The notes beneath the pieces are model-generated. The model was given only the letters and a program-made list of their open reading frames with translations, made no database searches and was not told where the DNA came from. From Sphingobium sp. (GTDB lineage Bacteria; Pseudomonadota; Alphaproteobacteria; Sphingomonadales; Sphingomonadaceae), in NCBI GenBank assembly GCA_017744605.1, contig JAGIAZ010000001.1, positions 62,001-126,000 on the forward strand: 64,000 nt of DNA. Reading direction: 5' to 3'. Made by a program: the position numbers and the translations under genes. This document shows, piece after piece, positions 35,174 to 44,406 of this stretch (positions are counted from its first letter, which is position 1; the number at the start of each line of letters is the position of its first letter).

Positions 35174-36961
35174 TCAAGCCACTTCAGTGAACTGCAATGC
35201 CGCGAGGCGCGCATAGAGGCCGCCTCGTGCCGTCAACTGGGCATGTGTGCCGGTCTCGACGATCCGGCCTTCATCCATGACGACGATGCGGTCGGCCGCA
35301 CGGACCGTCGCGAGCCGATGGGCGATCACCATCGTCGTGCGGTCCTTCATGAGACGCGTCAGCGCATCCTGCACGAGCCGCTCGGATTCGGCATCCAATG
35401 CCGATGTCGCTTCATCGAGCAGCAGCAGCGGCGCGTCCTTGAGCAGCGCGCGGGCAATGGCGATGCGCTGGCGCTGCCCGCCCGAAAGACGGGCGCCGCC
35501 CTCGCCAAGCTCGGTATCGAGGCCCTGCGGCAGGGCGCGCAGAAAATCTTCGGCATTGGCGGCGCGCGCGGCGGCCCAGAGTTCGTCTTCCGTGGCCTCC
35601 CAGCGGCCATAACGGAGATTGTCGCGGGCGCTGGCGGCAAAGATCACCGTTTCCTGCGGCACCAGCGCGATCATCGAGCGGATTTGCGCCGGATCGGCGT
35701 CGCGCAGATCGACACCGTTCAGGGCAATCCGGCCGCTCTGCGGATCGTAGAACCGCTCGGCCAGCTGCAGGAGCGTCGACTTGCCTGCGCCCGAGGGACC
35801 GACGATCGCCACCGTCTCGCCCGGCGCCACGTCGAGGCTGAAATCCAGCAAGGCCGAGGTGTCCGGCCGGGTGGGATAGCGGAAGGCGACATGGTCGAAG
35901 ACCAGATGCGCCTTGTGGGCCGCAGGAATCCGGGTCGGGTTCGCGGGCGAGCGAATGCCCGGCACGGCGCTCGTCAGCTCCGACAGGCGGGAGGCTGCCC
36001 CCGCGCCGCGCAGCAAGTCGCCATAGACTTCGGTCAACGCACCGAAGGCGCCGGCGACCACGCCGCTGGTCAGCACGAAGGCGGCGATCGAACCGCCCGT
36101 CATCCGGCCGGCCTCGACATCGAGCGCGCCGCGCCACAGGATGAGCGTGATCGAGCCGAAGATGATGAACATCATCGTCGCGGTCATGAAGGCGCGCACG
36201 GTGAAGCGCTTGCGGGCCGTCCTGAAATTCTCGTCCACAGCGGCCTGGAAGCGCGCCGTCTCGCGCGGCTCCTGCACGAAGGCCTGGACGATCTTCATCG
36301 CGCCCAGCACTTCGGCGGTGATGGTGCCGACGGCGGCAAGGCGATCCTGGCTGGTGCGGGCGAGGGCGCGAAGCCGCCGGCCGACAAGGATGACCGGCGT
36401 CAGCACCGTCGGAATCCCGATCAGCAGCATCAGCGTGAGCCAGGGCGCGAGCGTGAAGAGATAGACGATGCCGCCGATGCCGGTGATCAGATTGCGCAGG
36501 GCGATGGACACCGTCGTCCCGACGATCTGCTCGATGATCGCCGTGTCGGAGGTCATGCGCGAGGCGATTTCGGAGGGGCGATTGGCCTCGAAAAAGGCCG
36601 GTTCCTGCCGCAGGAGATTGGTGTGCGCGGCCAGGCGCATATCCGCCACGACACGCTCGCCCAGCCAGGACACGAAATAGAAGCGCACAGCCGTCGCCAC
36701 CGCCAGGATGACGACGATCAGCAGGAGATATTGGAACCAGCGGCCGACATCGCCGCCGCCCGCCAGAAAGCCTCGATCGATGACGAGCTTGAAGCCGGAG
36801 GGAATGGCGAGCGTCGCGCCCGAGGCGGTCAGCAGCGCGATGGCCGCGATCGCAATCCGGCCCGGATAGTGAAGTGCCAGCCTCCACACGAGCCGCAAAT
36901 TGCCAAGCGGCGCGATCGGTTGCGAGGGATCTGAGGCGGGATTGACGGGTCGGCGAGCCAT
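35174..36961 (-). CDS. ABC exporter with fused membrane and ATPase domains (MsbA-like)
   Basis: A 595-residue half-transporter. An N-terminal membrane domain with six segments (about 40-340) is followed by the nucleotide-binding domain with Walker A VGPSGAGKSTLLQLAERF, signature LSGGQRQRIAIARALL, Walker B LLLLDEATSALD and the H-loop in MVIAHRLATV. It probably works as a homodimer exporting lipid, drug or polymer; MsbA-type lipid flipping is one option and substrate is not certain. The ATG at 36961 (MARRPVNPASD) is chosen; the frame is open to 37081 but that part has no family similarity. It is divergent from phaZ. Confidence 0.9.
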   Translation of the reverse strand: MARRPVNPASDPSQPIAPLGNLRLVWRLALHYPGRIAIAAIALLTASGATLAIPSGFKLVIDRGFLAGGGDVGRWFQYLLLIVVILAVATAVRFYFVSWLGERVVADMRLAAHTNLLRQEPAFFEANRPSEIASRMTSDTAIIEQIVGTTVSIALRNLITGIGGIVYLFTLAPWLTLMLLIGIPTVLTPVILVGRRLRALARTSQDRLAAVGTITAEVLGAMKIVQAFVQEPRETARFQAAVDENFRTARKRFTVRAFMTATMMFIIFGSITLILWRGALDVEAGRMTGGSIAAFVLTSGVVAGAFGALTEVYGDLLRGAGAASRLSELTSAVPGIRSPANPTRIPAAHKAHLVFDHVAFRYPTRPDTSALLDFSLDVAPGETVAIVGPSGAGKSTLLQLAERFYDPQSGRIALNGVDLRDADPAQIRSMIALVPQETVIFAASARDNLRYGRWEATEDELWAAARAANAEDFLRALPQGLDTELGEGGARLSGGQRQRIAIARALLKDAPLLLLDEATSALDAESERLVQDALTRLMKDRTTMVIAHRLATVRAADRIVVMDEGRIVETGTHAQLTARGGLYARLAALQFTEVA

Positions 36962-37151
36962 GGCGGCGACGTAGAACAGTTTAAGGTCGCTTGGAATGGC
37001 CTTTGGGAACCGATCGGGGATTGCGGCGCATCGATCTGTGGTTGCGACCTTTTCACGCAATTTTAGCGGGCGGGACGCCATGTTCGGCGTTATTGCATCG
37101 CAACATGGAAAAGCTTGGTCTATAGAGCGTAGATTATGAGGCGGGGATCAC

Positions 37152-38387
37152 ATGCTCTATAACGCTTACGAGATTCAGAGAAACCTGCTGGCGAGCGCGA
37201 GCGCCGCGGCGTCCGCGGGCGTTGGATTGCTTCAGCACCCGGCCAATCCCTTCGCCTATTTCGGCGGCGGCCCGCTTCTGGCCTCGGCGCTCGACGTCTT
37301 TGCCCATGCCGCGGCACCGCGCGGCAAGCCGGCATTCGGTCTCGAAAGCACCCAGATCGACGGCGTCGATGTCGCGATCACGGAAACGGTGGAAGCGAAC
37401 AAGACCTTCGGCCAGCTCCGGCATTTCGTGCGCGAGGGGTATGAGGCGCAGGACCCCAAGCTGCTGATCGTGGCGCCGATGTCCGGGCACTTCGCGACGC
37501 TGCTGCGAGGCACGGTCGCGCGGCTGCTGCCCAATCACGATATCTACATCACCGACTGGGCCGACGCGCGCGACGTGCCGCTCGAGGCCGGGACGTTCGA
37601 TCTCGACGACTATGTCGACTATCTGACGAGCTGGCTCGAATATATCGGGCCGGGCGCGCATATGCTGGCCGTCTGCCAGCCCTCGGTGCCGTCCCTTGCG
37701 GCGGCCTGTCTCATGTCGGCGGCAAAGCATCCCTGCCGGCCGCGCACGCTCACCATGATGGGCGGCCCCATCGACACGCGCAAAGCCCCGACCGCCGTCA
37801 ACGAACTGGCGGAAGAACGCCCGCTGAGCTGGTTCCATCAGAATGTGATCACCACCGTGCCGTTCAGCTATCCCGGAGCGGGCCGGCAGGTCTATCCGGG
37901 CTTCCTCCAGCTCGCCGGCTTCATGTCCATGAACCTGGGCAATCACCTCATCAGCCACTGGCAGATGTTCAAGCATCTCGTGCATGGCGACGACGAGAGC
38001 GCGGAAGCGACGAAGCGGTTCTACGACGAATATCGCTCGGTCTGCGATCTCACGTCCGAATTCTACCTGCAGACCGTGCAGGAGGTCTTCAAGAAGCACA
38101 GCCTGCCCGAGGGCGAGCTCATGCATCGCGGCACGCGAGTCGATCCGGGCGCGATCACCGACATCGCGCTGCTGGCGGTCGAGGGCGAGCATGACGACAT
38201 TTCCGGTATCGGCCAGACCAAGGCGGCGCTCGACATCACGCCCAATCTGCCCAAGGCGCTCAAGCAATATCATCTTGCGCGGGATGTCGGTCATTACGGC
38301 ATCTTCAACGGCTCGAAATGGCGCGGCCGGATCGCGCCGGTGGTCGAGAACTGGATCCGCGCCCATAACGATCTCCCGCGCGGCTGA
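37152..38387 (+). CDS. phaZ: intracellular polyhydroxyalkanoate depolymerase
   Basis: Breaks down stored poly(3-hydroxybutyrate) granules. The 411-residue protein begins MLYNAYEIQRNLL, as PhaZ1-type depolymerases do, and carries the nucleophile as a cysteine, Cys175 in AVCQPSVP, in place of serine, the mark of the intracellular Ralstonia PhaZ1 type. Further conserved parts are YITDWADARDVP, GGPIDTRKAPTAVN and, at the end, VGHYGIFNGSKWR with the catalytic histidine. No PHA synthase is in the window. The next gene follows 12 bp later, but a functional link with an epimerase is not obvious. Confidence 0.93.
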   Translation: MLYNAYEIQRNLLASASAAASAGVGLLQHPANPFAYFGGGPLLASALDVFAHAAAPRGKPAFGLESTQIDGVDVAITETVEANKTFGQLRHFVREGYEAQDPKLLIVAPMSGHFATLLRGTVARLLPNHDIYITDWADARDVPLEAGTFDLDDYVDYLTSWLEYIGPGAHMLAVCQPSVPSLAAACLMSAAKHPCRPRTLTMMGGPIDTRKAPTAVNELAEERPLSWFHQNVITTVPFSYPGAGRQVYPGFLQLAGFMSMNLGNHLISHWQMFKHLVHGDDESAEATKRFYDEYRSVCDLTSEFYLQTVQEVFKKHSLPEGELMHRGTRVDPGAITDIALLAVEGEHDDISGIGQTKAALDITPNLPKALKQYHLARDVGHYGIFNGSKWRGRIAPVVENWIRAHNDLPRG

Positions 38388-38399
38388 TCGCAGCGTCCG

Positions 38400-39401
38400 G
38401 TGATCCGTCTCGTTTCCGCGGTCGTCGAGCGCTGGCCCGTGGCCGGCGCATTCGTGATCAGCCGGGGCGCGAAAACCCATGTCGACGTCGTGGTCTGCAC
38501 GGTCACGGACGGTCGCTCTATGGGACGCGGCGAGGGAACGCCGATCTACTATCATGGCGAGACGGCCGAAGACTGCGCGCAGGCCATCGAGGCGATTGCC
38601 GGCAACGCGGACGCCTTCGATCGCGAGGCGTTGCGTGGCCTGATGCCGCCGGGCGCCGCCCGGAACGCGCTCGACTGTGCGCTCTGGGATCTCGAAGCGC
38701 AGCGCGCCGGCAAACCGGTCTGGGCACTGGCGGGCCTGCCTGAGCCCAGGGCCCTGCCGACCGCCTTCACGATCAGCCTGGATAGGCCCGAAGTCATGGG
38801 CAAGGCCGCGGCCGCGACGGCCGGTCGCGGTTTCAAGCTGCTCAAATGCAAGCTGACGGGCGAGGGCGATCGCGAACGCGTCGCCGCCGTGCGGGCCGGC
38901 GCCCCCGATGTCGCCCTCATCGTCGATGCCAATGAGAGCTGGGCGGGGCTCGATCTGGTCGCGGAGGCCGCATCGCTGGATGCGCTGGGCGTGACGCTGA
39001 TCGAGCAGCCGCTCCCGGCGGGAAAGGATGCGGCACTGGCGCAGACACGCGCGGCGGTGCCCTTTTGCGCCGACGAAAGCTGCCAGAGCCTTGCCGATAT
39101 GCCCGTCCCCGGCAGTGGCTATCAGGCGATCAATATCAAGCTCGACAAGGCCGGCGGACTCACCGAGGCGCTGGCGATGGCCCGCGCGGCGCGGGAACGA
39201 AATCTGCGAATCATGGTTGGCTGCATGCTGGCGACCTCGCTGGGGATCGCGCCCGCGTTCCTCCTCGGGCAACTGGCCGACTGGGTGGACCTGGATGGCG
39301 CACTTCTGCTCGCACGCGACAGGGAAGGCGCGCTTGAGACCGAGAAGGGCATGATGGAAGCTGGTAACCTTTGGGGTCTATGCTCCCCACGATCCGAATG
39401 A
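38400..39401 (+). CDS. dipeptide (L-Ala-D/L-Glu type) or N-acylamino-acid epimerase, enolase superfamily
   Basis: A 333-residue muconate-lactonising-subgroup enzyme. The catalytic KxK is K149/K151 in LLKCKLTG, the second base lysine is in NIKLDKAGG (about 247), and the metal ligands are D176 in VDANES, E202 in IEQPLP and D225 in ADES. These match L-Ala-D/L-Glu epimerases involved in peptidoglycan peptide recycling, and the related N-acetyl-glutamate racemase DgcA. The start is GTG at 38400. The substrate needs an assay; the short form and DEL-type residues favour the dipeptide group. Confidence 0.87.
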   Translation: MIRLVSAVVERWPVAGAFVISRGAKTHVDVVVCTVTDGRSMGRGEGTPIYYHGETAEDCAQAIEAIAGNADAFDREALRGLMPPGAARNALDCALWDLEAQRAGKPVWALAGLPEPRALPTAFTISLDRPEVMGKAAAATAGRGFKLLKCKLTGEGDRERVAAVRAGAPDVALIVDANESWAGLDLVAEAASLDALGVTLIEQPLPAGKDAALAQTRAAVPFCADESCQSLADMPVPGSGYQAINIKLDKAGGLTEALAMARAARERNLRIMVGCMLATSLGIAPAFLLGQLADWVDLDGALLLARDREGALETEKGMMEAGNLWGLCSPRSE

Positions 39402-39496
39402 TCTCTTGACTTGAAGAGGTCCTTGGGTGAGTCCCCGGCGCACTGAAAGGCGCGACGGATATCGTCAAGGTTTGACACGGCGTTTTGGAGGTCTGC

Positions 39497-39877
39497 GTGC
39501 GGATTGCGCGAATAATGGCAATATTGCTCGCTTTGGCAACGTTGGCGATCACGATCTATTACCTCCGGCTGATGCCATATATCTATTTGGCCCTGCTCCC
39601 GGCCAACATCGGTGCATCGGGTAGTCTGCTGTTCTGGATCAAGGCTCCGACGCGCAAGAAGGAGCGCAAGAGAGCCGCTCTCGCGAGTCTCCTGGTCGTG
39701 CCCTGCATGATGGGGACGGCCGCGCTCAGCCTGTTTATGTCGCCCATGTCGATCTGGCCGGTTTTCACCGCGCTTGCGGCCTTGGCCATGATGATCGCGA
39801 TCTGGGCGATCGTGCGGGTCAAGCGCAAGGCCGACCACCCATGGGCGGACTATTACCGCAAGGTCACCTACGAATAA
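39497..39877 (+). CDS. small membrane protein, function unknown
   Basis: A 126-residue protein with four hydrophobic segments (ARIMAILLALATLAITIYYL; YIYLALLPANIGASGSLLFW; ASLLVVPCMMGTAALSLFM; VFTALAALAMMIAIWAIV) and a basic loop RKKERKR between the second and third. GTG at 39497 is chosen because GGAGG lies 6 nt before it; a TTG further up at 39485 is part of that site. The C terminus (DHPWADYYRKVTYE) is cytoplasmic by the positive-inside rule. I know no family. It may be co-transcribed with the epimerase. Confidence 0.68.
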   Translation: MRIARIMAILLALATLAITIYYLRLMPYIYLALLPANIGASGSLLFWIKAPTRKKERKRAALASLLVVPCMMGTAALSLFMSPMSIWPVFTALAALAMMIAIWAIVRVKRKADHPWADYYRKVTYE

Positions 39878-39886
39878 GGCGCAGCC

Positions 39887-40996
39887 TCAGCGCGAGCGCG
39901 CGTTCGGTACCAACGGGGTCGGCGCCGGTGCGGCATAGGCAAATTTGAAGCCGAGCGCGTTGAAGCGCTCGAGCAGGGCGATGCCCACCTCATGGCGCTT
40001 GATGTTGATGGCGCCGGCATCGCCTTCCTCGATGTCGAACTGCGCTTCGAATTCGAGCGCCTGCGGCCCGAAGGCGGTGAAGCCGGCCCGGACGAAATGA
40101 ACGTCCTTGCCATTGGCATCGATCACCTCCCGCACGATCTGCGGCACGCGCGCCGCATCCTCGGGGGTCGTTTCGTAAACGAAGCCGAACGGGAAGGTGA
40201 AACGCCGCTTCCGCAGGCCTGTGAAGCTGACGAGTTCCTTCGACAGCAGCTGTGCGTTCGAGACGATGAGCTTTTCGCCGGTCAGCGCCCGCATGCGGGT
40301 CGATTTGAGGCCGATCCGTTCGACGATCGCCGGCCCCTTGCCGAAGTCGATCGTCTCGCCGACTCGGAAGGGTTGATCGAAGATGATCGAGAGCGAGGCG
40401 AAGAGGTCCGAGAAGATGCCCTGGGCTGCCAGGCCGATGGCGATGCCGCCGATGCCGAGGCCGGCGACGAGGCCGGTGACGTTGACGCCCAGATTATCGA
40501 GCACCACGACGAGCGCGATGAGGAACAGGGCTGCCGTGACCAGCACGCGGATGAGATTGCTGGCATTGGCGAGCGTCTCGCTGCTGCCTTCGCCCCTGGT
40601 GCGCTCATCGACATAAGCGAGAATCGCGGCCCGCGCCCAGAGCGCGACCTGGAAAACCGCCGAGATGGTGTAGAGGAACCTGATCGTCGTCAGCACGGCC
40701 GGCGGCGGATTGGCATAGCCGGCGACCAGGCGTGCCGCGACGAGCGCCATGAAGATATGGCCGGTCTTCTGCGCGGTCGCGCCCAGAATCGCCGCCCAAT
40801 GACTGCCGGTCTCGCCCCTGCGGCACAGGCGGACGGCCTGCCCCCTGATGAGCGTCAGCACCAGGTAGATTACGACGCCGATGCCGGTCGCGATCAAAAT
40901 GGGCAGCCAATGCTCGGCCATCCACGTGGGAACCTGCTGAATGGCGGCCGTCAGGTCGGCAAGCTGTTCGGGGGGGCTTTTCAAGGCGTCTGCCAT
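39887..40996 (-). CDS. MscS-family mechanosensitive channel
   Basis: A 369-residue small-conductance mechanosensitive channel protein. It has an N-terminal membrane segment plus two or three more, the pore helix GLVAGLGIGGIAIGLAAQGIF rich in Gly/Ala (about 175-195), and then the beta domain (DQPFRVGETIDF, STRMRALTGEKLIVSNAQLL) and the cytoplasmic alpha/beta domain. It protects against hypo-osmotic shock. The protein is longer than E. coli MscS (286) because of extra N-terminal helices, resembling YbdG/YnaI-like forms. It converges on a small membrane protein and is downstream of ubiG in the same direction by 45 bp. Confidence 0.9.
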   Translation of the reverse strand: MADALKSPPEQLADLTAAIQQVPTWMAEHWLPILIATGIGVVIYLVLTLIRGQAVRLCRRGETGSHWAAILGATAQKTGHIFMALVAARLVAGYANPPPAVLTTIRFLYTISAVFQVALWARAAILAYVDERTRGEGSSETLANASNLIRVLVTAALFLIALVVVLDNLGVNVTGLVAGLGIGGIAIGLAAQGIFSDLFASLSIIFDQPFRVGETIDFGKGPAIVERIGLKSTRMRALTGEKLIVSNAQLLSKELVSFTGLRKRRFTFPFGFVYETTPEDAARVPQIVREVIDANGKDVHFVRAGFTAFGPQALEFEAQFDIEEGDAGAINIKRHEVGIALLERFNALGFKFAYAAPAPTPLVPNARSR

Positions 40997-41041
40997 GGCG
41001 TTCCGGGAGTTGGGCTGGGGAGGGCGAGGTGAGGAAACTGC

Positions 41042-41836
41042 TCAGTTCTGCGTCGGGTTCCGCGCCGCCGTGCGCGTGATGCTCATGATATAATTGAGAT
41101 CGGTGCGCCCGCTGATCACGAAACCGGTGCGCGGATCGAATGCGATGCCCCTGGTTTCGACGGGTGCAAGACCCTCTGCCGAGAGCAGATCCGTCAGTTC
41201 CTCGGGCGTGATGAACTTCGACCAGTCATGCGTCCCCTTGGGAATCCGGCCAAGCCCTTCGGCGAGCGTCACGATCATCAATTTCGAGAGCGGCGTGCGA
41301 TTGGGGGTCGACAGGATGAGCAGCCCATCGGGCTTCAGCAGCCGGGCGATATGGCTCAGGAACAGAGCGGGATCGGTCACGTGCTCGATCACCTCGAGCG
41401 ACGCGATGAGATCGAAGGCCGGTTCTTTCAGGCTCTCGACGCCGCAGTGCCGATAATCGATGGCAAGCCCCATGGCCGCGGCATGATCGCGCGCGACCGC
41501 GATGTTCTCCGCGGCGGCGTCGATGGCGGTGACGATCGCACCCATGCGGGCGAGCGGCTCCGACGCGAGGCCGGCGCCGCAGCCGATATCGAGCGCGCGC
41601 ATGCCGACAAGCGGCTTCATGGCGCGTGCATCGCCCGCCCAATGCCGGTCGATGGCCTCGCGAATATAGCGCATGCGGGCCGGTCCCAGCTTGTGGAGCA
41701 TGGCGCTGTTGCCATCGGGATCCCACCAGTCGGCCGCCTGCGCACCGAAATGCGCCGCTTCGTCCGGGCTGATCGTTCCGGCGCCTGGGCCTGCTTCGCC
41801 TTGGCGCGCGCCAAGTTTTGGCTCGCTTGCCATCAT
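41042..41836 (-). CDS. ubiG: ubiquinone biosynthesis O-methyltransferase
   Basis: SAM-dependent O-methyltransferase acting twice in ubiquinone synthesis. The SAM-binding motif is LDIGCGAGLASEPLARMG (about 79-96), with motif II EVIEHVTDPALFL and the UbiG end (LNYIMSITR). The segment HFGAQAADWWDPDG near residue 29 and LHKLGPARMRYIR are highly typical of UbiG. The 264-residue length is slightly longer than E. coli (240). ATGs at 41836 and 41833 are both possible. It is divergent from lysC with 100 bp between. Confidence 0.94.
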   Translation of the reverse strand: MMASEPKLGARQGEAGPGAGTISPDEAAHFGAQAADWWDPDGNSAMLHKLGPARMRYIREAIDRHWAGDARAMKPLVGMRALDIGCGAGLASEPLARMGAIVTAIDAAAENIAVARDHAAAMGLAIDYRHCGVESLKEPAFDLIASLEVIEHVTDPALFLSHIARLLKPDGLLILSTPNRTPLSKLMIVTLAEGLGRIPKGTHDWSKFITPEELTDLLSAEGLAPVETRGIAFDPRTGFVISGRTDLNYIMSITRTAARNPTQN

Positions 41837-41936
41837 CAGTCTCGCTGACTAAGAGGGCGCCGTCTCGAAGGCGGGTGAGTGCAGTGCCCGGTTTTCATGA
41901 CCCCTTGATAGTCGATGAAAGGCACGCGGCAAGTCC

Positions 41937-43181
41937 ATGGCGCGTATTGTGATGAAATTTGGCGGCACGTCGATGGCCGGCATGGAGCGGATCCGCAATG
42001 TCGCGAACCGCGTCAAGGCCGAGGTCGCGCGTGGCAATGAGGTCGCTGTCGTGGTTTCGGCCATGGCGGGTGAAACCGATCGTCTCGTCGGCTTCTGCAA
42101 GGAGGCGAGCGCGCTCTACGATCCGGCGGAATATGACGTGGTCGTCGCATCGGGCGAACAAGTCACCAGCGGGCTTCTCGCCATGACGCTGAAGGCCATG
42201 GGCGTCGACGCGCGCAGCTGGCTGGGCTGGCAGATCCCGATCCGCACGGTCGAGACGCATGCCAAGGCCCGCATCGAAAGCATCGACAGTGAGACGCTCA
42301 TCGCCGCGATGAAGGCAGGGCAGGTCGCCGTCATTCCCGGCTTCCAGGGCATGATGGACGACGGCCGCATCTCCACGCTGGGCCGCGGCGGCTCCGATAC
42401 GTCCGCCGTCGCCGTTGCGGCCGCGGTCAAGGCCGACCGCTGCGACATCTATACCGACGTGGACGGCGTCTACACGACCGATCCGCGCATCGTCAGCCGC
42501 GCCCGGAAGCTGGGCAAGGTGACCTATGAGGAAATGCTGGAGCTGGCGAGTGTCGGCTCCAAGGTCTTGCAGACGCGCTCGGTGGCGCTGGCCATGAAGG
42601 AAAGGGTCCGCGTCCAGGTGCTTTCGTCCTTTGACGAGCCCGGCGACAATCCCGAACCCGGCACGCTCATCGTCAGCGAAGAAGAAATCGAAGGAAGCGA
42701 CATGGAACGTCAGCTCATCACCGGTATCGCCCATGACAAGAATGAGGCGAAGATCGTGCTCACGCGAGTGCCCGATCGCCCGGGCATCGTCGCCAGCATC
42801 TTCGGCCCGCTCGCCGACGCCGCCATCAATGTCGACATGATCATCCAGAATGTCGGGCATAGCGGCATTGTGACGGATGTGACGTTCACGGTGCCGCGGA
42901 GCGATGTGGCCCGAAGCATCGACGTTCTCGAGCGCGAGAAGCCGGTCATCGGTTTCGAGAGCATCATCACCGACGCCGAAGTGGCCAAGGTCAGCGTCGT
43001 GGGCGTGGGCATGCGCAGCCATGCCGGCGTCGCCGCCATGATGTTCAAGACGCTCGCCGAGCGCGGCATCAACATCGAGGCGATCTCGACCAGCGAGATC
43101 AAGGTCTCGGTGCTGATCGACGAGGACGAGACTGAGCTTGCCGTGCGTGTGCTGCACACGGCCTATGGCCTCGACGGCTGA
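41937..43181 (+). CDS. lysC: aspartate kinase
   Basis: Phosphorylates aspartate in the first step to lysine, threonine and methionine. The 414-residue protein begins MARIVMKFGGTSM (phosphate-binding KFGGTS), with the kinase domain to about 250 (DNP, RGGSDTSAVAVAAAV) and two ACT domains at the C terminus (PDRPGIVASIFG and GVGMRSHAGVAA) for feedback control. The class with two ACT domains and an internal start for the beta subunit is common; a possible internal ATG near 42704 follows GAAGAAATCGAAGGA. It feeds hom and dapF found elsewhere in the window. Confidence 0.96.
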   Translation: MARIVMKFGGTSMAGMERIRNVANRVKAEVARGNEVAVVVSAMAGETDRLVGFCKEASALYDPAEYDVVVASGEQVTSGLLAMTLKAMGVDARSWLGWQIPIRTVETHAKARIESIDSETLIAAMKAGQVAVIPGFQGMMDDGRISTLGRGGSDTSAVAVAAAVKADRCDIYTDVDGVYTTDPRIVSRARKLGKVTYEEMLELASVGSKVLQTRSVALAMKERVRVQVLSSFDEPGDNPEPGTLIVSEEEIEGSDMERQLITGIAHDKNEAKIVLTRVPDRPGIVASIFGPLADAAINVDMIIQNVGHSGIVTDVTFTVPRSDVARSIDVLEREKPVIGFESIITDAEVAKVSVVGVGMRSHAGVAAMMFKTLAERGINIEAISTSEIKVSVLIDEDETELAVRVLHTAYGLDG

Positions 43182-43190
43182 TCTCTGAAC

Positions 43191-43260
43191 GCGGCCCTCT
43201 AAACGATGGGGGCCTAAACGATAGGGCCTAAACGATAGGGGCTGCCCGCGAGGCGGCCCT
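43191..43260. repeat. three tandem AAACGAT-type units between lysC and next gene
   Basis: Units at 43201-43215, 43216-43229 and 43230-43243 read AAACGATGGGGGCCT, AAACGATAGGGCCT and AAACGATAGGGGCT. GCGGCCCT borders the set on both sides (43191 and 43253). The first unit with its left flank is closely similar to the motif at 9417 upstream of hemA. Confidence 0.7.
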
Positions 43261-44224
43261 ATTCGTCGCCCTTGGCCGAACCGCCTTCGGCCTGGACCGC
43301 ACGCAGCTTGCGGTTGATCGAGGCCAGCTTGGAGGCCGCATTGAGGCTGTCCACGCCTTCATAGACCGTGCGCAAATAGGCGAGGTCGAAATCCGTCAAT
43401 TCGCGCGGGCGCGCAACGCCGGGATCGAACAGGCCGAGGATCGTTGAGACCGCCGCGTCGCCTTTCACCGGGTTCGTCGCCGCAAATGCGCGCATGGTTG
43501 CATAGTCGGCGAGCTGGACCACGCCCATGCCGTCGATCGCGGCGATGTCGATCATGACGACCGCCTTGCTGATATCGATCCGGTGCGCGAGGAAGATATG
43601 CGACTGGGATTGCGCGATGTTGAGCGTGGGGGTCTGGGTCATGTCCCACTCGTTGCTGCCCTGGATCGTATCGCCCTGCCGCGACCGCGTCTCGGTGACG
43701 AGCCAGGCATGAACCGGACCGCGTTCCGCCAGCAGCTCCTTCATATCCGCGAACTTGATGCCGTCGAGAAGGCCATATGGCTTTTTCGAGAGATCCTTGA
43801 GGACACCCTGGCCGTTGCGCACGAAGATGACGAGGATGTTCGGCGTGCAATCGCCGAGGGGCGCAAGCGTCAGCCCGACACGCTCGGCATTGAAGCGCAT
43901 CCGGTCGACCATGATCTCCGCCATGGCGGCCGGCATGCCGACGATGCCCGGGCAGACGCGCGACTGGATCATCGCCAGCGGATAATTATACTTGGCGCTC
44001 TGCCGCGTGATGATGCGCGCCTGCTCGCGGATTTCGGCGGGCCTGGCTTCGGTCTTGCCGGTGACGACGATTTCATCGTCCGCCCTCGGCGCGCCTTCGG
44101 CGATCAAGGAGGGGGCGAGGGCGGACGGCTTCCGGTCCTGGTCCGCCTGCGCATAAAGCGGCCCCGCCAGGGCCAGCGCCCCCGCAAGCCCCCCGATCAT
44201 CCAACGCTGCGCCGCCGTGACCAT
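43259..44224 (-). CDS. exported protein, function unknown
   Basis: A 321-residue protein with a signal peptide (MIGGLAGALALAGPLYAQA, cleaved near residue 26) and, soon after, DDEIVVTGK, a start common in many secreted sphingomonad proteins. The mature part contains two cysteines (SRVCPGIVG, LGDCTPN) and no membrane segment. Family and function are not known to me. AAGGGA lies 8 nt before the ATG. It converges on lysC across the tandem units at 43201. Secretion or periplasmic location is inferred from the signal peptide only. Confidence 0.75.
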   Translation of the reverse strand: MVTAAQRWMIGGLAGALALAGPLYAQADQDRKPSALAPSLIAEGAPRADDEIVVTGKTEARPAEIREQARIITRQSAKYNYPLAMIQSRVCPGIVGMPAAMAEIMVDRMRFNAERVGLTLAPLGDCTPNILVIFVRNGQGVLKDLSKKPYGLLDGIKFADMKELLAERGPVHAWLVTETRSRQGDTIQGSNEWDMTQTPTLNIAQSQSHIFLAHRIDISKAVVMIDIAAIDGMGVVQLADYATMRAFAATNPVKGDAAVSTILGLFDPGVARPRELTDFDLAYLRTVYEGVDSLNAASKLASINRKLRAVQAEGGSAKGDE

Positions 44225-44406
44225 CTCGAAATCCCTTCACATGCGTCGGAGGCGCGGCTCAGATCTGCCGGGCAGCTTGCAGCGGGCCGGCCGCGGTCAT
44301 GGCGATGATGCGCATGAAACTCTCACTTCCCTCGAGCCGATCCGTCGAATCCAGTCTGTAGCAGGGCGAATAAATTCAGGCTGATGGTGATTTTGTCAAA
44401 TGATGC

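Noticed and set aside
36983..37051. AAGGTCGC ... GCGACCTT inverted repeat between the ABC exporter and phaZ
   Set aside because: Only 8 bp per arm with a 53-bp loop; such pairs are expected by chance and no other site supports it.
37134..39272. Minus-strand open frame of about 712 codons antisense to phaZ and the epimerase
   Set aside because: It spans two well-supported genes on the other strand and has no recognisable domain.
42704..43181. Separate gene for the aspartokinase beta subunit
   Set aside because: It is the in-frame C-terminal half of lysC; an internal start is possible but not independently supported.
43191..43260. Tandem units after lysC considered as a CRISPR-like array
   Set aside because: Units are 14-15 bp and directly adjacent, without spacers; no cas genes in the window.
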